From contig MBPM02000052.1 in NCBI GenBank assembly GCA_001695595.3, positions 248,001 through 312,000 on the forward strand: a stretch of 64,000 bases of DNA, written 5' to 3'. Made by a program: the position numbers and the translations under genes. The notes under the pieces are model-generated. The model did no database searches. It was not told where the DNA came from and saw nothing but the letters and a program-made list of their open reading frames with translations. Positions 57,883 through 64,000 of this stretch are shown here, piece after piece; position 1 is the stretch's first letter; every line of letters starts with the position of its first letter. Source of the stretch: Plasmopara viticola (taxonomy: Eukaryota; Oomycota; Peronosporomycetes; Peronosporales; Peronosporaceae).

Positions 57883-59772
57883 ATGCGCGGCGCGTATTCC
57901 GTCTTACCTGCTCTTCTTGTCGTAGCCAGCAGCCAGCTAGCTGCAGAATGTAGTAATCAGCCACAAGCCTACGATCATAATGTCATGGCAGCCGGTAATG
58001 CCGTCGCAAAGTCGCGTCCAGAACGATTTCTCCGAGCAAGCCGTGACGTCCCCAACGACTTGGCGAATGAAGAGCGCTCGATCTATACTGCTTTGGCGAG
58101 CATGATAAACGAGGGGATAAGAAAGATGCCACACGCTGCTGAGGCTGCGGAGGTGATGACACACGCTGCTGAGGCTGTGGAGATGCCACACGCTGCTGAG
58201 GCTGTGGAGGAGATGCCACACGCCGCTGAGGCTGTGGAGGAGATGCCACACGCTGCTGAGGCTGTAGAGGAGACGCCACACGCTGCTAAGGCTATGAAGG
58301 AATCGCCACATCAAGCAAAGGTTGTTAAGGAGATGCCGCATGCGAAAGAGGCTATGATGGAGATGCGACGCACTGCAGAGGCCATGGAAGAGGCGCAACG
58401 CGCTGCAGCAGATGATTTAATACAGGCTATCATAGACGCCGACGAGGCACTAAAGAAACGTTGGAGACCATCTGGTAATAAAGGCGCAACCAAGGGTACT
58501 TCTCGTGTACCAAACAATGCAATACTCAGTATACCAGAGTGGAAGATTGACTTTAGAGGCACGAAGCCGATAGAGGTCCATGAAGAGCACAAGGCCATGA
58601 TCGATCCAGTCTATACTATATTTCGCAGTTTTTGCGATGAAAATCTGGAACCGACTAAGGCAGAAGTGTCTAGTGTTTGGAGAATGTTGGAATGGCACAT
58701 TCCGTCACATCCTAAAAAAAACTATCGGCAAACTCTTTTAAAACAAGCCAAGCGATATGTGGTCATGGATGTGCGGAAAATGAGCGAGGACGCCTACATG
58801 TGGATCGAGTGGAGACAATTGCCGGAATCGCTGAAGTCTGGCGTGCTGGATTACTTGCTAAATTTGCATTATCAGAGATGGGTTCGTATGTACAACATCT
58901 TCGTACAACATCGGCCGGATCAAAAGGCCGCGCATGTAAATCTGGAGCTTACTCTTGGAAGAAACACAGGCCCAAGCAGTGCTATGGCTCTACATGGGCA
59001 CTCGAAGTTCCTGAATTCAAATCCGTTTGGACCATTCAATGTGGCATCGGCCCCCAAAGGTGACCACCTCGTTTCTTCGAAAAGATTAAAGCGTGTCTTT
59101 GACCGCAACACTCTTGATGGAAACACAGGCCCAAGCAGTGCTATGGCTCTACATGGGCACTCGAAATTCCTGAATTCAAATCCGTTTGGACCATTCAATG
59201 TGGCATCGGCCCCCAAAGGTGACCACTTCGTTTCTTCGAAAAGATTAAAGCGTGTCTTTGACCGCAACACTCTTGATGGAAACACAGGCCCAAGCAGTGC
59301 TATGGCTCTACATGGGCACTCGAAATTCCTGATTTCAAATCCGTTTGGACCATTCAATGTGGCATCGGCCCCCAAAGGTGACCACTTCGTTTCTTCGAAA
59401 AGATTAAAGCGTGTCTTTGACCGCAACACTCTTGATGGAAACACAGGCCCAAGCAGTGCTATGGCTCTACATGGGCACTCGAAATTCCTGAATTCAAATC
59501 CGTTTGGACCATTCAATGTGGCATCGGCCCCCAAAGGTGACCACTTCGTTTCTTCGAAAAGATTAAAGCGTGCCTTTGACGGCAACATCGACACATCCAC
59601 TCTTCCATCTAAGCAGTCAAAGAGGCGGAGTTCAAGGTCGGTCATGCCACCTTTGACGAAATCGACGACCTCAGGCGACCATTCTGTCTCCACTAGGACA
59701 TCAAGTTTTCGCTTTGGCGGTGCAAAGAGTGCTTTTGTCCCGTATAAGCGCCCGAACGTGCACGGTTCATAG
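57883..59772 (+). CDS. Secreted RxLR-dEER effector 3 with 53-residue repeats
   Basis: The ORF has 629 codons from the ATG at 57883; an in-frame TTG 66 bases upstream was rejected because the signal peptide starts here. The signal peptide is 1-21, RFLR 48-51 and NEER 62-65. Residues 81-178 hold about ten 10-residue repeats of M-P-H-A-A-E-A-V-E-E type, more acidic than in the paralogues, one of them shortened to nine. The conserved core (about 205-352) has 'SIPEWKIDF', 'WRMLEW' and 'YQRWVRMYNIF'. The tail contains four near-identical 53-residue units (from about 360 to 572), each with an NTGPSSAMALHGHSK stretch and a basic KRLKR cluster. A single unit of the 25-residue SSAFVPYK repeat follows, and the stop comes right after 'VHGS'. 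KRLKR could be nuclear-targeting; this is inference. Confidence 0.92.
   Translation: MRGAYSVLPALLVVASSQLAAECSNQPQAYDHNVMAAGNAVAKSRPERFLRASRDVPNDLANEERSIYTALASMINEGIRKMPHAAEAAEVMTHAAEAVEMPHAAEAVEEMPHAAEAVEEMPHAAEAVEETPHAAKAMKESPHQAKVVKEMPHAKEAMMEMRRTAEAMEEAQRAAADDLIQAIIDADEALKKRWRPSGNKGATKGTSRVPNNAILSIPEWKIDFRGTKPIEVHEEHKAMIDPVYTIFRSFCDENLEPTKAEVSSVWRMLEWHIPSHPKKNYRQTLLKQAKRYVVMDVRKMSEDAYMWIEWRQLPESLKSGVLDYLLNLHYQRWVRMYNIFVQHRPDQKAAHVNLELTLGRNTGPSSAMALHGHSKFLNSNPFGPFNVASAPKGDHLVSSKRLKRVFDRNTLDGNTGPSSAMALHGHSKFLNSNPFGPFNVASAPKGDHFVSSKRLKRVFDRNTLDGNTGPSSAMALHGHSKFLISNPFGPFNVASAPKGDHFVSSKRLKRVFDRNTLDGNTGPSSAMALHGHSKFLNSNPFGPFNVASAPKGDHFVSSKRLKRAFDGNIDTSTLPSKQSKRRSSRSVMPPLTKSTTSGDHSVSTRTSSFRFGGAKSAFVPYKRPNVHGS
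58120..58400 (+). repeat. 30-bp tandem repeats encoding decapeptides
   Basis: The 30-bp unit ATGCCACACGCTGCTGAGGC... repeats with few changes, most regularly at 58190-58285. One unit is 27 bp. It is the DNA basis of the decapeptide array of effector 3. Related but more diverged arrays lie at 39635-39935 and 48555-48915. Confidence 0.85.
58962..59597 (+). repeat. Four near-identical 159-bp in-frame tandem repeats
   Basis: Units begin with AAACACAGGC at 58962, 59121, 59280 and 59439, an exact 159-bp (53-codon) period. Only a handful of single-base differences are visible, such as an Asn-to-Ile change in the third unit. Effectors 1 and 2 have one diverged equivalent of the unit. The near-identity indicates recent expansion or ongoing homogenisation. 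Confidence 0.95.
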
Positions 59773-60325
59773 TTGTTCCCCCCATCTCTATTGCATTGAC
59801 GCAGCGACTTAGTCATGCTCAAATTTCAGCCTTGGCGGCATTTTTGATAAAAGCACTGGCAAAGCCCCATGTGCGCCTTTAAAAGTTTGGGTTAATACCG
59901 GTCGTTCCATACTGGTCTTGGAGTTGTACTTGCAAATTGAATATATAAATGCAGTGTGCCCAATCCGACATTTGTAGTTCTGCCACAAGGCTCTGTGTTG
60001 TCTGAACGTAGCACCTGCACGAAACCAATCTAAACGTTCGATCTTGTATAACTGACATTCTACTATATCTCCCACCCACCCAAATCTTCTTCGGTGAAGC
60101 TCTTCGTTCACGTTTGGCCAACGCTCACGCTTGTTCAAGCCTTACGCTTGTCAAAGTCAAAGGAAACATACTACAAATGCCTTTAATTTGCAATGCCGCT
60201 TCCACCCTGGTAGCATTGTAAATGCACTGCTGCTTCTTCACCACGAAAGCGCTAGTTTTAAGATCATCTAAGAAATTAAATGTAGGGCGAAAGCTCTTTT
60301 CTTATCCTTGGTGTACTTGACAAAA
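59773..60325. other. 3' flank of effector 3; no gene
   Basis: Bases 59773-59865 correspond to sequence that is coding in effector 1 (its C-terminal extension) and non-coding here. The remainder has only short frames. Confidence 0.55.
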
Positions 60326-60339
60326 CTATTACCGGCTTG

Positions 60340-60662
60340 TAATGTAATGTATTACGTTATCGCGTTGCCAAGTTATGCACGTGCTAGGCTCAGTCTGGCT
60401 AGCCCAAGGCATAGAGTGGTGTCCGCATACGTCGAGTCTCGTTCGGCGGGCAGTGCAGCCAGCACCGAGGTCGTGAGGGTCTTCCATTATTTTGCTTAGC
60501 TCTGACTTGGTAAGAGCCCAGGTGGCGCTCTGGTGCTGGAGGCCGTCGCGTCGAGGGTGAGACTCGTTAGAGACCTGCAGATGCCCGAGAGCACCTGCCC
60601 GAAGCGCGCGAGCATTTAGCCCCCGCGCTCGGAAGGAGGGCGTCACCCCAACCTTTTCCAAG
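60340..60662 (-). mobile_element. 323-bp mosaic mini-LINE
   Basis: It is built of three pieces of the full LINE in correct order. 60340-60486 is the 3' end; 60498-60528 is an internal bit matching 45449-45479; 60530-60662 is the 5' end including the start codon region. An 11-nt filler (60487-60497) sits at one junction. The copy is flanked by the 14-bp direct repeat CTATTACCGGCTTG (60326-60339 and 60663-60676), so it is an independent insertion. It retains both LINE termini with a 12-nt pentamer tail and codes for nothing. Confidence 0.88.
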
Positions 60663-60676
60663 CTATTACCGGCTTG

Positions 60677-61119
60677 CATACAATATAAAGAAATGGTAGT
60701 AAGAATAAAGGATGGCGGCTTTTAAATCTAAATGAGTAAAGTAGTGTAGTATACACCTCATAGCGTTTGAGCAGGCTTCAAAAATCTATGAGAGTGACAA
60801 GGGGTGTGACTAGGGCTTTTGATGCACTCAAGACATTCGACTGCTTGGTCACATCAATCTTTCAAATTTCCACTACAACGATTTTCGATTGTTAGCCGCT
60901 TGAAGGAGATATGGCAGTACTGGAGACTCACACAAATTAATTAAAATGACATTTGAGGTCATCAGAACCAATACACTATATTAACATCGACAAATGTGTC
61001 TTTGCGGTGAAAAGTTTTAAGTACTCAGCCGCTTGTAAAGATCACCTGGGTCAAAGCAGATAGACTAAAACCCGTCTCGTCTTGGCTTACTCCACCGTCT
61101 AGAAATGATTTAAGGAAGT
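60677..61119. other. No recognisable gene
   Basis: AT-rich sequence without usable frames or repeats. Confidence 0.5.
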
Positions 61120-61745
61120 GTTTAGACCTAGCCAGCTGTTTGCACAAGTGCAGTGTTGGCTATGGACTATCGCAATAAGCTGCCCAACCTAAACAGCAGT
61201 CCTGTCTTTGACGAGCAATACAAAGATGTTAAGCGTCGCTTGGGACAATTCAGACAATGTTAAAGCATTCGACAAGAATAGTCATGAGCAGTCCTCGTCG
61301 AAGATTTTAAGGCATAAAGGTCACAACAAAGAAGTCGCATCCTAACCGCCATAGCCGACCCCAAGAGCATTCGCAAGTGCGCGATTCTTTTACGCAGGAT
61401 CTGCTGTTTTCTATTAAAAAAGCTCGAGCCCGGGATCCTCCGTCTTTCCTTGACCGTCGAGGCCTGCGTAACTTCTACTTTGAGTGCGTTGTAAAGCAAT
61501 GGCTCTTTCATTGGCGTCGAGAGCCATCAGTAAAGTGACGTGGTTGATTCGCTCCGCAGTATGCGTAGAAATCATTGAGCCGGCTTCAAAACAACTAGTC
61601 AAAATATATCACTATGTAGAGCTAGAAGCTACAGACGCTTCGTGCGTAAGGCACGGTCTTTCAGCCGTATGTTAAGGTAGACCCCACCCCGCATATGCAG
61701 ACGACTCTTGCGGTCTTTGTGCCTGGCTGGGCATTAGGTTAAAAG
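61120..61745 (+). pseudogene. Unknown repeated gene family, degenerate copy
   Basis: This is related in the same direction to 52850-53500. It shares 'TTTGCACA(A/G)GTGCAGTG(T/C)TGGCTATG', 'CAAAGATGTTAAGCGTC', 'GG(C/G)GGCCTGCG'-like sequence and the stretch around 61620-61700 that matches 53396-53480. Stops are frequent on the plus strand. The function is unknown. Confidence 0.5.
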
Positions 61746-62940
61746 AGTCTTCGAAATATTAGCGATAAAAAACGCAGACATTTCTTTTATACCAGTGGTC
61801 AGCAACACCTCCACCCCGAGCAATGCATAAGAAGAGTGCCGCGTGCACTTTGATAAGCACCTTCCAGATCTGCACCCACCAGGGCTACGAAGAAGCCGCA
61901 CATTCATCTTAAAGATATAAAAGCAACCTCATTACTGAGGGTACATCCTGAAAGGTGAAAGACTTAGTGCCAGACTCACCAGCCATGCAAAAAGCTTCAC
62001 TGAAAAGACCTGGAATGTCCATGATATGTATGGGCATGAATACAACCTGGAGTAAACCTTGATAGCTTACCAAATTGAGAACAGCAGAAGAAAATCAAGG
62101 TCCGAGACATCAACCCCGGTACATTTATCAAGCGTGTCTAGTGGCCGATAATCTTGAAGCGGTCGACGATGGGCTATGTGACTTGCGCGCCACCAACAAT
62201 CGATGCGAGTTGCTGCATATGACACCTTTTAACGGCAGGTCTAGCAAGTGAAAGGAAAGCCTCCGAAAGGCTTTTACTCGGTCAATGCAAGTCTTGGCGC
62301 CGAGTGCTGCGATATTCGCGTAGCATCGACAAACGGCATTAGGATTGGGAAAGCCATTGTATAAGCACGTTCTTGCCATCGCTATACGCGTGATCTTTAG
62401 CACTTTTTTAACCATCACTCTAAACTTATTATTAGGTACTAAAAGAAATCGGAAGACAATAATGGATTGAGTTCACTGAGGATGTGTTTTGGCTCTATTC
62501 AGCACTGACACCGGCTCGGCTTAACTAAAGCTGCAATCGAGTGATTTCCAGAATTCGGTAACTCAGATTTAACGACATATAATCGAGAACTCTGCTTCTG
62601 CTTTTGCACACTTTGAGGGTTCTAAACAGCTCATCTCTCTGGTCGATTATCTAGAAGTTTGTCACCCATGGAGCAAAAAATATTTGTTGCAGGTGTAGCC
62701 TTTGAAATGGGTGTGATCTTAGTCACAGGGCTCATACGGAAGTAGTGGTACCTAGAAAAGCCGAATACGTTCTCTTCAGAGTTGACTAGCTCGACGTGAG
62801 AGAACCTAGCCGAGGAGCAGACCTATTCACTTTCTGTCTAAACATCGTTTTGACTATGTCAGATTTCCGTATAAAGGTCAAAGATTGACGGATAGCATCT
62901 ATCCCATTCACGTGTAAATCTCATTGCTAAGAGGCTGCGT
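61746..62940. other. No recognisable gene
   Basis: One minus-strand frame (62128-62418) is open without a motif, and 'VDDGLCD' can be read on the plus strand near 62170, echoing about 22800. Nothing else was seen. Confidence 0.45.
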
Positions 62941-63430
62941 TAAATAACATTTCTAGCCGAACCGCGGCGGCAGCTACACGATTGAGTTACGTTGCTTCGA
63001 TAAATCTTGCAAAATCCTGAACTTGTATTTGACGCAGTTAATGAAGCATTGGCATAGCCCCTTTACGATCGCGCTGATCCGATGACTTCATTACAAATAA
63101 ATTGCTTTCATACACCACGCGAGGGGTGTATTGTTCTCAGTCAAGAAAAGCAATTCAGAGAACGTTTTTCACAAGGCTAGCCCATGATAAAACATGTTGA
63201 CTGAACCCCGTATACAGGTAAATGGTCAGACCGAACACGCGAGCTGTGTTTGCTTCACAATAAAGTCCTTGCGCTCCGCTAATACACCACACTTTGATTT
63301 ATGGTTTAACGAACGAAAAGATCTACATGCTTCAGCTACTTCTCTTATCAATAGCAAACTGAAGACTGAATTTGCAAAAGCCTTCGTGTATCGAGACATG
63401 CAGGCAACAACAAAAAATTTAAGCTAATAC
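62941..63430 (+). pseudogene. Ty3/Gypsy integrase remnant
   Basis: The frame beginning at 63194 reads 'MLTEPRIQVNGQTEHASCV', matching the integrase hallmark M-S-T-A-x-H-P-Q-T-D-G-Q-T-E-R-x-N in the G-Q-T-E core. Upstream sequence is too broken to place the catalytic aspartates. This is at least the fourth integrase remnant in the window. Confidence 0.55.
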
Positions 63431-64000
63431 ATACTAGGAGTATTCTAGAAAAAACATCGGATCGAAACCTAAATTTGTAGATTTGCTATTATATAACATT
63501 TTGGGCGCCCTTATTTTTGTCTAAAATACCAAATCTTGAAGCGGCTCTTGTCGGACCATTTCAGTTTAGCGTAGACATAAGGAATCCCGAGCTGTCACGT
63601 AAAAGCTTCGTTTTTTTTCGTGAAGGTGCATGACAATCGATATCAGTATCACTTTGTAAGCGTAGCTATCTTGGAGGTATATATCAAAAAAAGAAATAAA
63701 TCAGCCCTTAAACGGCAGGCTTAAAATTTTGTCCATAGAACTAAAAGGATACAATGCATAAAATCTATTAGCATCTAAACTGCAATCTGCTACACACATG
63801 GCAATCCCCTTAAGACCAGAAAACGTGATATGTGGCTGACTCGTTGATTATTTGTTGCTTCGCACGTCTTCTATAAGGGTCAACAAATCACTTTCATGAA
63901 AGAAGCGTGGAGAAAGAAAAAAAAGTCATACCATATTGGCTACAATCGTTCGGCGGCGCCTAGAATCTTGCGATGTGCCAGAGTCCACCACGACTCAAAT
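63431..64000. other. No recognisable gene
   Basis: AT-rich sequence to the window end with no frame or motif. Confidence 0.5.

Noticed and set aside
58920..59822. A 300-codon open frame on the minus strand over the effector 3 tail
   Set aside because: It is the antisense shadow of four near-identical 159-bp repeats whose period is a multiple of three. Similar shadows exist under effectors 1 and 2, and there is no promoter or family match.
37469..60676. LINE copies explained by segmental duplication along with the effectors
   Set aside because: Each copy has a different target duplication and a different position relative to its effector (upstream, upstream, downstream), so the insertions are independent.
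1..64000. CRISPR arrays, rRNA and tRNA genes
   Set aside because: No regular spacer-repeat array was seen. The only short-period repeats are coding repeats, LINE ends and a TA microsatellite. No tRNA or rRNA sequence was recognised by eye, though a tRNA scan was not possible.

Overview
The window looks like nuclear DNA of an oomycete, most likely a downy mildew of the Plasmopara type. The evidence is three secreted RxLR-dEER effector genes, an oomycete-style Inr plus FPR core promoter in front of each, intronless genes, and decayed Ty3/Gypsy elements whose reverse transcriptase carries an FDD catalytic box. The signal peptides and overall plan resemble effector families I associate with Plasmopara viticola. 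The genus is inferred and was not checked by any search.

Genes are very sparse. In 64 kb I can support four host genes: a RanBPM-like SPRY/LisH/CTLH/CRA protein (12549-14870, +) and three paralogous effectors (39395-41023, 48318-49859, 57883-59772, all +). Almost everything else is transposon debris or sequence with no recognisable content. That fits the repeat-rich, gene-poor compartments in which oomycete effectors often lie.

Layout: 1-12.5 kb holds decayed Gypsy gag and leader copies on both strands plus an integrase zinc-finger remnant. The RanBPM-like gene follows at 12.5-14.9 kb. A decayed Gypsy pol runs on the minus strand at 16.4-19.2 kb, with gag debris to 20 kb. From 20 to 37 kb there are small gag and integrase remnants, a solo LTR with a 5-bp target duplication (24299-24589), and a perfect 38-bp foldback (23764-23846). 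From 37.5 to 60.7 kb three effector genes are interleaved with three same-strand copies of one LINE: an internally deleted copy, an intact 3.2-kb copy with a 1042-codon ORF, and a 323-bp mosaic. From 60.7 to 64 kb there are remnants of an unknown repeated family and another Gypsy integrase fragment.

The effectors share a signal peptide, an RxLR at residues 48-51, an EER at 63-65, a 10-residue repeat array, a conserved Trp/Tyr-rich core and a Ser/basic tail. They differ by independent expansion of different tail repeats. In the first gene a lost stop codon adds 28 residues read from former 3'UTR. LINE insertion, repeat-unit slippage and stop loss together suggest a locus that is still changing.
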